Source: Liolophura sinensis (taxonomy: Eukaryota; Mollusca; Polyplacophora; Chitonida; Chitonidae). From it: a DNA stretch of 60,000 nt. The translations under genes and the position numbers were made by a program. The stretch is from the NCBI RefSeq assembly GCF_032854445.1, contig NC_088295.1:2546501-2606500 (forward strand), given 5' to 3'. The notes beneath the pieces were generated by a model, which was not told where the DNA came from, ran no database searches, and worked only from the letters and a program-made list of their open reading frames with translations. Below are positions 36,105 through 48,808 of the stretch, piece by piece (position 1 is the stretch's first letter; each line of letters starts with the position of its first letter).

Positions 36105-36890
36105 CATGTTGCCTTGTTATTGCCACTAATGCAACGTACTGCATGTTGCATTCACCCTGTTATTGGCCCTGATATAACTTACATCATATTGCACCTGCCC
36201 TGTTATTGTCCCTGATATAACTTACATGATGTTGTATCTACCTTGTTATTGTCCCTGATATAACTTACATGATGTTGTATCTACCTTGTTATTGTCCCTG
36301 ATATAACTTACATGATGTTGTATCTACCTTGTTATTGTGCCTGATATAACTTACATGATGTTGTATCTACCTTGTTATTGTCCCTGATATAACTTACATG
36401 ATGTAGTATCTACCTTGTTATTGTCCCTGATATAACTTACATGATGTTGTATCTACCTTGTTATTGTCCCTGATATAACTTACATGATGTTGTATCTACC
36501 TTGTTATTGTCCCTGATATAACTTACATGATGTTGTATCTACCTTGTTATTGTGCCTGATATAACTTACATGATGTTGTATCTACCTTGTTATTGTGCCT
36601 GATATAACTTACATGATGTTGTATCTACCTTGTTATTGTCCCTGATATAACTTACATGATGTAGTATCTACCTTGTTATTTTCCCTGATATAACTTACAT
36701 GATGTTGTATCTACCTTGTTATTGTCCCTGATATAACTTACATGATGTTGTAGCTACCTTGTTATTGGCCCTGATATAACTTACATGATTTAGTATCTAT
36801 GTTGTTATTGGCCCTGATATAACTTAAATCACGTTGCACCCACCCTATTATTGTCCCTAATATAACTTACAACATGTTAAATCTACTCTG
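36105..36890. repeat. 43-bp minisatellite, about 17 copies
   Basis: The seed is CCTTGTTATTGTCCCTGATA then TAACTTACATGATGTTGTAT. It shares the TGTTATTGT-CCT core with the adjacent 51-bp array, so the two are probably derived from each other. The right edge merges into the 191-bp duplicate. Confidence 0.94.
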
Positions 36891-37020
36891 TTATTGTCCC
36901 TAGTCATTACTGGGAGGTCAACGGAAAAAAGAACTACAAAATTTCCCAGTAAAGACGTGTTAACTTGCCATACAGTTACTGCAATATCAGTTTCGTGACA
37001 CAATACCCAGTTATGCTCAT
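36830..37020 (+). repeat. 191-bp direct duplicate, copy 2
   Basis: This is the right edge of the 43-bp array plus its flank. It is the likely source of copy 1 at 33689-33879, because here the array context is intact. Confidence 0.92.
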
Positions 37021-38029
37021 TTCAAATAGTCCCACACGTTAAGGGGAACATACTTAACTCTAGACGCAATGCCACACTGGAAGTAATCTAGAACATGTCA
37101 TAATCCTAAAAACCAATTACAAAGTGTGAAAAGAGCACTTCTAGTAACATGTTTTCACATTATTAGTTCCGCTTCGCAAAATGAACAAGAACTGCATGTT
37201 TAATAGCTCTAGGTTTCCACAGACCTTGGAGCCTGAAGGCTGCTATTAAATTAGATAATGATCTTCCAAATCGGCTTGATGGGCTAATTAAGTGCGAGCA
37301 TCGACAGGCCGTGTGATTATAACCACAGTAATTGGGCTTAGAGCAATTTGTATTAAATTTATAGTTTTGACATGTTAAAAGGTTATTAAATTATGGACTT
37401 AATAGCGATTTAATCGTACATGTGTGCGACAATCAAGTAGAAATTCTGATACACACCCAGTGCACTGTCGTGTGTTATCCAAATTTATTTTTCTTATTTT
37501 GACTAAAAATTTAACCTTGCCCTATGTTCTTGATAATCAAAAAAAACCTGACGTCCTCTTTTTACCTAGATGGAGGTTATGAGATTCCTGCCTAAAGATG
37601 ATGACGTTTGCTCCGGGCATATCGACTATGATACTTGTGCACGTGACGAGTGCTATATACACTCAGCCTTCTATAACGACTACCGACTCCTTCCCCACAG
37701 GGCGATGTGGTTCAAATATCAGTGTAGCTTTGTTATCTGCAGAGAGCTGTCCTTCACCCCTATACGTTCTTGGCTCGCCGGCACTAAATTATTAAACATT
37801 AGACATTAAACAAAATTTGGTCTTTGTTAATCTGGTGCCATTTTCGTTTTCAAGCACACACATCAGTACCGTCCAACCATACCACTGTTCTCTGCAATGA
37901 CACATGGAGAGTATCATGCAAAACCGTACGTAATTATTAGACGCAGCACCTAAAATAAAAGTACGATAAAAAATCATTGTGTGATGTATGTTTTCCATAG
38001 AAGTTCATCAACCCAAACATTTCATGTTG
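37021..38029. other. Unrecognised sequence with clustered TAAT words
   Basis: 37240-37420 holds several homeodomain-type words (CTAATTAAGTG, CAGTAATTGG, ATTAGATAATGAT). A 79-codon frame at 37570-37809 follows an acceptor-like TTTTTACCTAG but matches nothing I know. Confidence 0.35.
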
Positions 38030-38350
38030 ATACATCAACTACAACCCCCGCAGCGCAGTTCGTGATAAATCAACTACAACCTCCACAGAGCAGTTCATGA
38101 CAGTGACTTACAACTCCAGCAGCGCAGTTCGTGACAGACACTTACAACCCCCGCAGCACAGTTCGTGACAGACCCTTACAACTCCCCGCAGCGCAGTTCG
38201 TGACAGACACTTACAACCCCAACAGCGCAGTTCGTGACAGTCACTTACAACACCCGCAGCACAGTTCGTGACAGACACTTACAACCCCAACAGCACAGTT
38301 CCTGATAGATCAACTACAACCCCCACAGCGCAGTTCGTGACAGACACTTG
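38030..38350. repeat. 34-bp minisatellite, about 9 copies
   Basis: The seed is CAGTTCGTGACAGACACTTA then CAACCCCCGCAGC. Variants have CAACTACAACC in place of part of the unit. Confidence 0.9.
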
Positions 38351-41300
38351 TACGAAGAAGATAACCCTTTACCTGCTGTTGGCAGCTACACTAAGCTCTT
38401 GTTTTACGGACAATAGGCTCACTGATACTCTGTTAATGCCACAATTTGTAGCTGAATACCGGAATCATGGAGGAGAGAAGAGATGGACTGGATACGGCGC
38501 TTTCTTCCTGATCTACTTCAATGTTCCTCCTGATACTTTACATGGTCGCCTAGTGCCCTTCACGACTCGCTGATGAATCCACGAACACAACCTACACGGC
38601 TGCTACGAGGTCCTTAATTTTGGATTAATCCGCTTTTCACGGGCAGATTTGTCATATGATATTGATACAGGAGAAAATAATGAGATCTCGAGAGAAATCT
38701 GGTGACTTTGTTCACAATAGCAGACAGGAAAATACTGACTCGGGAGAATCCTGTTGACACTGTAAGTGGGGATCAAGGGGAAGTGATCGGGGAGGGGCTC
38801 AGCGGTGTCCTTCTGTTACACAGAAGACGACAATCTCTTCTCAAATAGCAGATCTCTCTTCCACACTGTCGTATATAACCTCTTTACCTGACAGCGAATG
38901 GCTGCTGGGGGCTGAAACCAGATAGTGGAAGAAGCTACGAATACAGCGTTTTCAGCGCGGAATCCTGGAGAGGCTGGTGAGCCGGTTGACATTTACCTGG
39001 GCCCAAGTTCTGCACACCTTCATCTCACAAAAATAATATCTCCATTTCCAAATCATCCTTCTCCCCACAGATGACACCGTTGTGTCTTACAAGCCAGTGT
39101 TAAATATGTCATATTGTAGAAGAACCAAGGAATGAAGCGGTCAAGGCAACGCACAGCAGTGGGCTCAGAATCCCTTTATTCCGTTAGCTAGTGAATTTGT
39201 CTGTTCTCATCATGCACGTGTCTTATAACGATTTTACATACGGAACATCAATATGACAGGCTAATTTTAACATCACTACAAGTTTCAGTCCACTTCCTGC
39301 CTGGTGGTCTTCACCTTATTGCGAGTGCATTTATATGTATTTAGTTACAGCTGGTCACTTTTTCGTGTAAATCAGTACCTCAGTCAGATAGAATGCATGA
39401 GGGAAAATCACTAATCAGTGCCTCCTTCAGAATTCTAACATATTATACATCCGATTTGCCTTGGGAACAGTGTGTGGTATAGCATTTAACCAGCTTGATG
39501 GAGCGCAGTCCGGTGAAGATGCTGTCATTACTTCTTGTAATATAGTCTGTCTCCCTTTCACCAGGCTGCTATAAAAACACTTTCAATCCTTTTAAGGTAA
39601 AATAAGTGACAGTGAAATGAGAAGAAATTTGTATATGGTCCATTGCCGTGAATGGGTCTTCTTCTGTTTTTGCGTGTTAAGAACATGAGAGCATAGTTTT
39701 CTCTTCTAAAATTCATACTTCTGCACACATTCTGATAATGACTAGTGACAACCCTAGACAAAGAGGCTCCATGCAACTGAACACAAAGGTTTCGCCTTTC
39801 CAAAGTAATCGTCTCGCCTAACGGTATGTAAAACAAGGGCTTTTTAGGCTTACTCTATACATTTTCTTCAAAACGACGCCAGTCTTCATGATTCGTACAA
39901 AATGTGTCCTTATGTCTTTTTATTTGCTAAACATTAAAACATCTTTTTATGTCGTTGTAAATCTCAGACATTGTGAAATACGAACATCAGCTGAAAAGAT
40001 TCGCTCAGATATATTTTCTAGACGCCTCTCCTCAAGAATAGATTACTATGTCCTTAATTCTAAAATAAATATATAATAAAAGTAAATAAATATATAGGAG
40101 ATTACATATAGTTTCTGTGGAGGATTTACTCTCCCACTAGGTATACATCCAGGAACTACCATCTCAACAGGAATACCTGTCCAAGGTTCATAAAACAAAC
40201 ATTTAGTCAGCAATGATCACGTGTGCATGTGCTAACACTTCCGCCGTACTGGTTCGCTTTTTAGTTCGTCTTCCGCGCTTTGACCAGTTAGACTTAGGGC
40301 TGTTCTAATTATGTTTTCCTCTAGTTGATTTCCATGTACCCATTGGGGAATAAGCACCGCTGGATATCATTATCAGTCATCATCAGTACTTGACGTACAT
40401 CTCATGAATAATAATGAGAATCATCATCTAACTAACTTAATTTGATTTCAAAATGGCACCTTTCTATTGACCAAATAACAGGTTTTGCTATAGAGGTGAG
40501 AAGGTGAAAATTTGGGATCAAATCACAAGCCGTTAGTCTGAAAACAATGCCGTTAGTATAAGGTGCCGAAAACAATGCTGTTAGTATAAGGTGCCGAAAA
40601 CAATGCTGTTAGTATAAGGTGCCAAATTGTGGTCCAAATGACGATGAAACAAGATTTACTTGGGCACTTTGGTTGCCAAACTGGACTCATTGGGGGTGGT
40701 GGTTGGGGTGGTGGTGGTAGTGGGGAGGGGGGAGTCATGTTTGGGGCAGGTGGGGCGAACTAGTTTGCATTGTCTACTTGGATAAAGCAGCGTAATCATG
40801 TTCGGAGATAAATGAAGAAGTAAGGTAAAGAACTTCATTCACAAACCTATCACGCTGAACATAAGTATATATATGAACCGGACAATCAAGTGTTGTGTAT
40901 TTTGAAAATAATTTTATCACCGTACTCTAAAGCTAAATCATGCTTTTAAATCATACTTATTTGCAATTCGGTGTGTACATTACGTGACACGCAAGCCTCA
41001 GATGTATGATTGCATCTGTTCAGAGAAAAAACCGTTATTTTCATTGTCATGACCTCAAGGGAACGTCTCTCACAACTCTACTCGCCTAATCACCATGTCT
41101 GCTCTCCTGGCTTATGTTTATTCCATTTGTGGAGAGATAATGAAATTATGAATATGACCGTTAAGCAGTTCTCATCAGACATATACATTGCTGCCGCCGT
41201 GTCGGGGGCCCGGGGGGACACATCAGTCTGTCAGACTCAAGACAATGGGGTGCGGCGCGACAAACGAGTATAAAGTGTGAGCGGAATGCAGAGGGAAACA

Positions 41301-41757
41301 CCAGCAGATCCTGCTCGGCGTGCGGATTGTTTCCACAGTAGACACTTAACGACTACCTGATATACAAACCTATGTATAACTTGTCGACACATCGCTTAAG
41401 CGAGATCACCCACCGGGATAAAACTGGCAGATCAATTCCTATATGTTTGTCAATGTAAGAAGGTCTCAGAGGCCTTCACGACGGTGATTATGCTGGACAT
41501 GGAGTGGGCTGCTGGCCTGCAGGTATATTACACAACACCGTAAGTCGCCCCGTCCTGATTCTTGTATCCTCTACCGGGCCGTATGTTTAGAGGTGATGTT
41601 TTCTGTTCAAAGTTCCTCAGTCCCTAATTAGTGAGATACATCTACGCAGGAAACCAGCTTCTAGGGCATTGAGGTTTCTCAAGTTTTGGCAACATGCGCT
41701 GGATTTCACCGGCTTGTTGGGACTTGACATGTGCAAGAATATGACGGTTTCCGATTT
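38351..41757. other. Unrecognised intergenic sequence
   Basis: 3.4 kb with no recognisable gene or transposon. A C/T-rich strand at 40690-40745 gives proline-rich frames on the minus strand, which I treat as composition. A short repeat sits at 40545-40625. Confidence 0.45.
40545..40625. repeat. 28-bp repeat, about 3 copies
   Basis: The units read ACAATGCTGTTAGTATAAGG with TGCCGAAA. They are nearly identical. Confidence 0.85.
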
Positions 41758-42262
41758 TGACAAGTGGTGATGATTTCCATTGGCCTGTCTTGTATTGGTA
41801 CGATGAGCTGATACCCACCGGTATGCCAGGTATTGGCAAGATGCACTATCCACAGGTTTGTCAGGTACTGGAAAGATGCACTGGTGCCCACAGGTATGTC
41901 AGGCGTTGGCAAGATGTACTAATGCCCATTGGCTTGTCAGATATTGGAAAGATGAGGTGATATCAACCGGTTGTCAGGTATTTGCAAGACGCACTGTCCA
42001 CGGGTTTGTCAGGTATTGGAGAGATGCACTGATGCCCACAGGTATGTCAGGCACTGGCAAGATGTACTAATGCCCATTGGCTTGTCAGATATTGGAAAGA
42101 TGAGGTGATATCCACCGGTTGTCAGGTATTTGCAAGACGCACTGTCCACAGGTTTGTCAGGTATTGGAGAGATGCACTGATGCCCACAGGTATGTCACGC
42201 ACTGGCAAGACGTACTAATACCCATTGGCTTATCAGATATGCAAGACGCACTGAGAACATTC
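41758..42262. repeat. 37-bp minisatellite with a 148-bp higher-order unit
   Basis: Four diverged 37-bp subunits form a unit that recurs near 41802, 41951 and 42099. Subunits share CTTGTCAG and GGTATTGGCAAGATG, placing this in the same family as the large array at 42.6-47.3 kb. Confidence 0.9.
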
Positions 42263-42570
42263 CAACCAGCCATTACTTTCCAACCTATCCAGTGCTTGAT
42301 AGGTTTTATCGCTCGGGGCTAGCTTTTTAAACTTTGGGCTACGTGTCTTCCTTCAGATGAAGGTTGCTGTGGCATCTTTTATCGTTCCATCAAAGACATT
42401 TTCTAATTTTATGAGTAAAGTTTTTGCATGCCTTTGTGTTTTATCTGTCTGGTATTATTTTAATCAAATCCCCTCAAATGTCCGGTTTGGTTACGCTGAT
42501 AAAGAGGTGCATCACGCTGTTAAGAGTCGTCTTGGTCATGTGAAGTCTTTCCACAACGTTGAATGTATTC
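42263..42570. other. Non-repetitive island inside the 37/38-bp repeat region
   Basis: About 300 bp of AT-rich sequence without the repeat. It interrupts two blocks of the same family. A plus frame (42357 onward) crosses it into the array. No motif is recognised. Confidence 0.6.
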
Positions 42571-45500
42571 CGATGTCAGGTACTGACAAGGTGTGCTGGT
42601 TTCCATCCATTTGTCAGGTACTGTCAAATGTGCTAGTTTCCATCGGTTTGTCAGGTATTGGCAAGATGTGCTAGTTTCCATCGGTTTGTCAGGTACTAAC
42701 AAGATACACTAGTTCCCATGGGTTTGTCAGGTATTCACAACATGTACTGGTTTCCATGGGTTTGTCAGGTATTCACAACATGTACTGGTTTCCATGGGTT
42801 TGTCAGGTATTCACAACATGTACTAGTTTCCATGGGCTTGTCAGGTATTCACAACATGTACTGGTTTCCATGGGTTTGTCATGTAGTGACAGGTGTGCTG
42901 GTTTCTGTCGGTTGTCAGGTACTGTCTAGATCAGCTGGTTTCCATGGGGTTGTCAGGCACTGACATGCTGAGCTGGTTCCCATCGGATTTTCCGGCATTA
43001 ACGAGATGAGCTGGTTCCCATGAGTTTGTAAGGTATGTACAAGATGTGCTGGTTTTCAGTGGTTTGTCAGATATTTGAAAGGTGTGCTGGTTTCCATCGG
43101 TCCGTCAGGTATTGGCAAGATTTGTTTGTTTTTATCGCTTGTCAGGTGACAAGATGCTCTGGATTCCATGGGTTGTGAAATACTGGTTAGATGAGCTGGT
43201 TTCCATCCCTTTGTCACACACTGACACGATGACCTGGTTTCCATCGGCTTGTCAGGTACTAACAAGACGTGTTGGTTTACATCGGTTGTTAGGTGTTGAA
43301 AAGATGTGCTGGTTTTCATTAATTTGCAAGGTTTCGCTAAGATATGCTGGTTTCCACCGATTTGAAAGGAATTGGCAAGATGTGATGTTTTCCATCGGTT
43401 TGTCTTGAAAGGACACAATGTGGAAGTTTCTATTAGTTTGTCAGGTATTAGTAGGATATACTGGTTACCATTGGTTGTCAGGGACTGGCAACATGTGCTG
43501 GTTTCCATTAGTTTGTAAAGCATTGCAAAGATGAGGTGGTTTTCACTGGTTTGTCAGGTACTGGCAAGATGTGATGCTTTCTATCGGCTTGCCAGGTACT
43601 GACAACATGTACTACCTTCCATCAACTTGTCAACTAGTGACAAACTATACTAGTTCCCATCGGATTGTCAGATACTGACAAGATCAGCTGGTTCCCATCG
43701 AGGTGTCAGTTAATGACAAGATGTACTAGTTTCCGTCGGTTTGTCAGATACTGACAAGATCTGCTTGTTTCCATCGGTTTGTCGCGAAAGGACACAATGC
43801 GGTTTGTCAGGCATTGACAAGATGAGCTGGTTTCCATCGGTTTGTCAGGTGTTGAGCACATGTACTGGTTTCCATCGGTTTGTCAGGTATTGGTAGGATA
43901 TGCTGATTTCCATCGGTGGTCTGGTACTGCTTAGATGAGCTGGTTTTCATGGGATTGTCCGGCATTGACGACATGTGCTGGTTTACCTCGGTTTGTCAGG
44001 TATTGACCACATGTACTGGTTTCCATCGGGTTGTCAAGTATTTGCAAGATGTGCTAGTTTCTATGGGTTTGTCCGGCACTGACAAGATGTGCTAGTTTCC
44101 ATCGGTTTGTCAGGTATTAACAACATATACTGTTTTCCATCGGTTTGTCAGGTATTGGCAAGATGTGCTGGTTTCCATTGGATTGTCTTGCACTGACGAG
44201 ATCAGCTTTTTCCATCGGTTTTTCAGTTATCTGCAAGATGTGCTGGTTTCCATTGGTTGTCAGGTATTAACCACATGTACTGGTTTCCATCAGTTTATCA
44301 GGTATTAGTAGGTTATGTTGGTTTCCATCGGTTATTAGGTACTAACAAGATGCACTGGTTTTCGTCGGTTGTCAGGTACTGACAAGATGTGTTGGTTTAC
44401 ATCTGTTCTCAGGTACTAACAACATGTGCTTGTTTCTATCAGTTTGTCAGGTACTGTTTAGATGAGCTGGTTTCCATGGGATTCTCAGGTACTGACATGA
44501 TGTGCTGCTTTCCATAGGATTGTCAGGTAGTGGCAAAATGAGCTGGTTTTCATCGGTTTGTCACGCACTGACAGTGTTCTAGTTTCTATCAGTTTGTAAG
44601 GTATTGCCAAAATGTGCTGGTTTCCACTGCTTTGTCAGGTACTGGCAATATGTGAAGTTCTCTATCGGGTTGTCAGGATGTGCTGGTTTCATCGGCTAGT
44701 CTGGTGCTGGCAAGATGAGGTTTCCATCCGATTGTCAGATACTGACCAGATGTGCTAGTTTCCATCGGTTTGTCAGGTACGGAGAAGATATACTAGTTCA
44801 CATCGATTTGTCAGGTACTGACAACATGTACTGTTTTCCATCGGTTTGTGAGTTATTGGCAAAATGAACTGGTTTGCATCGGTTTATCAGGTACTGACAA
44901 GGTGTGCTGGTTTCCATCAGTTTGTAAGGCATTGCCAAAATATGCTGGTTTCCATTGCTTTGTCAGATGCTGGCAATATGTGAAGTTGTCTATCGGTTTG
45001 TCAGGACGTGCTAGCTTCTATGGGTTTGTCGGGTACTAGGAAGATGAGCTGGTTTCTATGGGTTTGTCAGGTATTAGCAAGATGTGCTAATTTCTATGAG
45101 TTTGTCAGGTATGGACAAGATGTGATTTATTCCATCGGTTTGTCGGGTAGGGACACAATGTGGAAGTTTCCATCGGTTTGTCAGGTACTGACAAGATGTG
45201 CTGGTTTCCTTCAGTTTCTAAGGTATTGCGAAGAGGAGCTGGTTCCCACCGGTTTATCAGGTACTGGCAAAATGTGATGTTTTCTATCGGTTTGCAGGTA
45301 TTGACAACATGTACTACTTTTTATCGGCTTGTCAGATACTGACAAAATGTTCTAGTTCCCGTCGGTTTGTCAGGCACTGAAAAGGTGTTCTGGTTTCCAT
45401 CAGTTTATAAAGTATTGGCAAGACGTGCCGGTTTCCTCGGTTTATTAAGTACCGACAAAATGTACTAGTTCTCGTCGGTTTGGCAGGCACTGAAAGGGTG

Positions 45501-47320
45501 TGCTGGTTTCCATCGGTTTGTTAGTTGTTGACACTGTGTGCTGGTTTCCATCGGTTTGTCAGGTACTGTCAAGATGTGACGTTTTCTATCGGTTTGTCAA
45601 GTATTGACAACATGTCAATCAGCTTCTCAGCTACTGACAAGTTGTATTAGTTCCCATCAGTTTGTCAGGCTCTCAAAAAGAGTGCTGCTTTCCATCGGTT
45701 TGTCAGGATGTGATGGTTTATATCGGTTTGGAGGGTACTGGAAAATGATCTGGTTTTTATTGGATCGTCAGGTACTGACATAATATGCTGGTTCCCATTG
45801 GCTTGTCAGGTACTGGAAAGATGTGCTGCTTTCCATCGGATTTCCCGGTACTGACGAGATGAGCTGGTTCCCAACGGTTGTCAGGTACTAACAAGATGTA
45901 CTGGTTTCCATCGGTTTGTCAGATATTAGTACGATATGATGGTTTCCATCGGTTGTCAGGTACTGGCTAAATGGGCTGGTTTCTATGATATTATCCGGCA
46001 TTGAAGAGATCAGCTGGTTTTCACCGGTTATTCAGTTATCTACAACATGTGCTGGTTTCCATCGGTTGTCAGGTACTAACAAGATGTGTTGGTTTCCAAC
46101 GGATTATCCGACACTGAAGAGATCAGCTGATTCCCCCCGGTTTTTCAGTTATCTACAACATGTGCTGGTTTCCACCTGTTGTCAGTTACTGACAAGATGC
46201 GCTAATTTCCATCGGTTCTCACGTACTGGCTAGATAAGCTGGTTTCCATGGGATTGTCAGTTATCTACAAGATGTGCTGGTTTCCATCGGCTGTCACATA
46301 CTGACAATATGTGTTGGTTTCCATCTGTTGTCAGGCACAGGGACGATGAGCTGGTTTCCATAGGATTGTCAGGTACTGGGACGATGAGCTGGTTTCCATA
46401 GGGTTGTCAGATACTGACAAGATGTGTTGGTTTCCATCGGTTGTCAGGTGCCAAGAAGATGTGCTGGTTTCCATCGGTTGTCAGGCACTGACATGATGAG
46501 CTGGTTCCCATCGGCTTGTCAGGTACTGGGACGATGAGCTGGTTTCCATAGGATTGTCAGATACTGACAAGATGTGCTAGTTTTCATGGGTATGTCGGGT
46601 GTGGACAAGATATACTGGTTCCCATGGGTTTGTCAGGTATTGGCAAGATGTGATGTTTTCCATCGGTTTGTCAGGTAGTGACAGGTGTGCTGGTTTCCAT
46701 CAGTTTGTAAGGTATTGCCAAAATGTGCTGGTTTCCACCGGTTTGTCAGGTACTGGCAAGATGTGATGTTTTTTATCGGTTTGTCAGGTATTGACAACAT
46801 GTACTACTTTCCATCGGCTTCACGTACTGACAAAATGTACTAGTTGCCATCGGTTTGTCATACGCTGACATGATGAGCTGGTTGCCATCGGTTTGTAAGA
46901 TACTGGCAAGATGAGCTGGTTCCCATCAAGTTGTCCGGCACTGACGAGATGAGCTGGTTTACATCGGTTTGTCAGTTATCTACAAGATATGCTGGTTTCC
47001 ATCAGATGTCAAGTACTGGCTAAATGAGCTGGTTTCCATGGGATTGTCAGGCACGGGCATGATGAGCTGGTTCCCATCGGCCTGTCAATTCTTGGCAAGA
47101 TGCTCTGGTTTCCATGGGATTGTCTTGCACTGACGAGATGAGCTGGTTCCCATCGGTTTGTCAGTTATCTACAAGATGTGCTTGTTTTTATTGGTTGTCA
47201 GGTACTAACAAGATGTGCTGGTTTCCATCCTTTTTTAGGTATTGGCAAGATGCCCTTTTTTGCATCAATTTGTTGGGTATTGACAACATACGCTAGTTTG
47301 TCAAGTATTGCCAGAGTTGA
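42571..47320. repeat. 38-bp minisatellite, about 125 diverged copies
   Basis: The seed is GATGTGCTGGTTTCCATCGG then TTTGTCAGGTACTGACAA. Spacing is 38 bp (for example 44101 and 44139), with 37-bp units where GGTTGTCAGG replaces GGTTTGTCAGG. Units differ strongly from each other, so the array is old or mutates quickly. A period not divisible by three means every frame is broken at short intervals, and open frames reported here are artefacts. Confidence 0.95.
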
Positions 47321-47923
47321 CTGGTTTTTACCCTTGCTTTATGCCCTGACAATTAAACTGCGCTGTTTGCCTTCGAGTCGTATTACTGCAGTGTTATTTC
47401 GAGGATGGGCCCTAAAACCGAATCAGATAAACACATTCATAAATCATTCGTTTCTGTGTGGCTTAGAGCAGGACGAGAGCAGTTTGGGGAATTGTTTTCT
47501 TTGTCTTTCTTCGAAGATGAACTTTCATAATGATCGTGTCAGCCTAGTCGTGCATTGGGAATTAAGCCATCTCACGGTTTAGCGACAACAAAAGTCTTGT
47601 TCCATTTGTAATGAGAGATTATCATCAGTATGTGATACTCAAACAAAACGTCAATGAACTATAAATGAACAAAAAACACTTTTTGTAAATCAACAACAAC
47701 ACTTATCCACATCGCAGTATATATAATCGATGAAGAACGAGCAACATTTTGTTTTGGGAGTGATGGTCTGTATAAATGTCAAGCTGTACACATGACACAG
47801 TTCTCACTATAGATAGAGCTTTACGAGCCGAAACCAAGCCGTTCTGGTGTCAGCCCGTTAAGGTGGTCGGTCACCAGAGATTTGCTCAGGTACATCCACA
47901 TGAGGTGATGGTTAACACGTGAA

Positions 47924-48145
47924 ATGAACAGTAAACATGTTTGCTCACCACTTTTTACAGATGAACAGTAAACATGTTTGCTCACCACTTTTTACAGATG
48001 AACAGTAAACATGTTTGCTCACCACTTTTTACAGATGAACAGTAAACATGTTTGCTCACCACTTTTTACAGATGAACAGTAAACATGTTTGCTCACCACT
48101 TTTTACAGATGAACAGTAAACATGTTTGCTCACCACTTTTTACAG
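47924..48145. repeat. Six perfect 37-bp tandem copies
   Basis: ATGAACAGTAAACATGTTTG plus CTCACCACTTTTTACAG is repeated exactly six times (222 bp) with no differences. It is absent from the matching place in copy B (near 54720). Confidence 0.95.
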
Positions 48146-48467
48146 ATGCTCAGGGAAACTTGGGATCACCTGGACAAGGCATCGTTGATCACTCTGTGAA
48201 ATCATGTAATCTGGACTCTAACAGGCCTATAATTTTTCCCAACCAGCCTTAGTGTGCGGCCAAAAGACAAATACTCGATTGACAAGTGTATCTTGCTTAT
48301 CAGTTGATCACTGAGTTTTAACCGTTCATCGCAGCTAGCTGTAAACGTTTGTTTAAAAGTATTCATCAAACCCAGAGTTACATTTTAGTCTCTACACAGC
48401 AGAGAGTGAGATTAGCCCTAATCATAGATATTTACACCTCTCACTCAAAACTGGTAGGTACTAACAA

Positions 48468-48716
48468 GAACCGTGGCTCAGTTAGCTTGCGCGCCTGCAC
48501 AGCGTAATGACCCAGGAGCGTCTTACGAATGCGGTCGCTGTGAGTTCAAGTCTAGCTCATGCTGGCTTCCTCTCCGGCCGTACGCGGGAAGGTCTTCCAG
48601 CAAGCTGCTGATGATCGTGGGTTTCCCATAGCTCTGCCCGCTATCCTCCCACTATAATGCTGGCGGCCGTCGTATAAGTAAAATATTCTTGAGTACGGCG
48701 TAAAACACCAATCAAG
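48468..48716 (+). mobile_element. Near full-length tRNA-derived SINE with target site duplication
   Basis: The order is tRNA-like head (A and B boxes), linker CTTCCTCTCCGGCCGTACG, the conserved core (GTGGGTTTCCC, CCTCCCACTATAATGCTGG, CGGCCGTCGTATAAGT) and tail GGCGTAAAACACCAATCAAG. It is flanked by an 11-bp direct repeat TCAAAACTGGT at 48445-48455 and 48717-48727. The matching site in copy B (about 55010-55025) is empty, so the insertion followed the segmental duplication. Confidence 0.93.
48474..48553 (+). promoter_or_regulatory. Internal RNA polymerase III promoter of the SINE
   Basis: The A box TGGCTCAGTTAG is at 48474-48485 and the B box GAGTTCAAGTCT is at 48542-48553. Both are close to tRNA consensus. 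They identify the head as tRNA-derived. It is not a functional tRNA gene. Confidence 0.75.
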
Positions 48717-48727
48717 TCAAAACTGGT

Positions 48728-48808
48728 TCATCGTCGTAATATGACTGAAAAATTGTTAAGTAAGACGTTAAACCACAAGCACTCACTCACTCACTCACTC
48801 ACTCAAAG
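48728..48808 (+). mobile_element. Tail of a second short element, (CACT)n-ended
   Basis: The sequence GACTGAAAAATTGTTAAGTA, then AGACGTTAAACCACAAGCAC and six or so CACT repeats, is a 3' end I recognise as recurring in mollusc genomes. Flanking words CTGGTTCA occur on both sides (48723-48730 and about 48810-48818), and copy B has the site once. It is therefore also an A-only insertion, next to the SINE. Confidence 0.65.

Noticed and set aside
37570-37809. 79-codon frame after an acceptor-like TTTTTACCTAG
   Set aside because: It is suggestive as an exon but has no family likeness, no clear donor and no partner exon nearby.
42357-47582. Many plus and minus frames of 60-155 codons in the 38-bp array (Cys-Trp-Phe-Pro-Ser type)
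   Set aside because: The period is not a multiple of three, so each is a short run through a repeat with few stops. The same residues recur in all frames.
48474-48553. tRNA gene
   Set aside because: A and B boxes are present, but the sequence cannot fold as a tRNA of normal length and continues directly into the SINE core.
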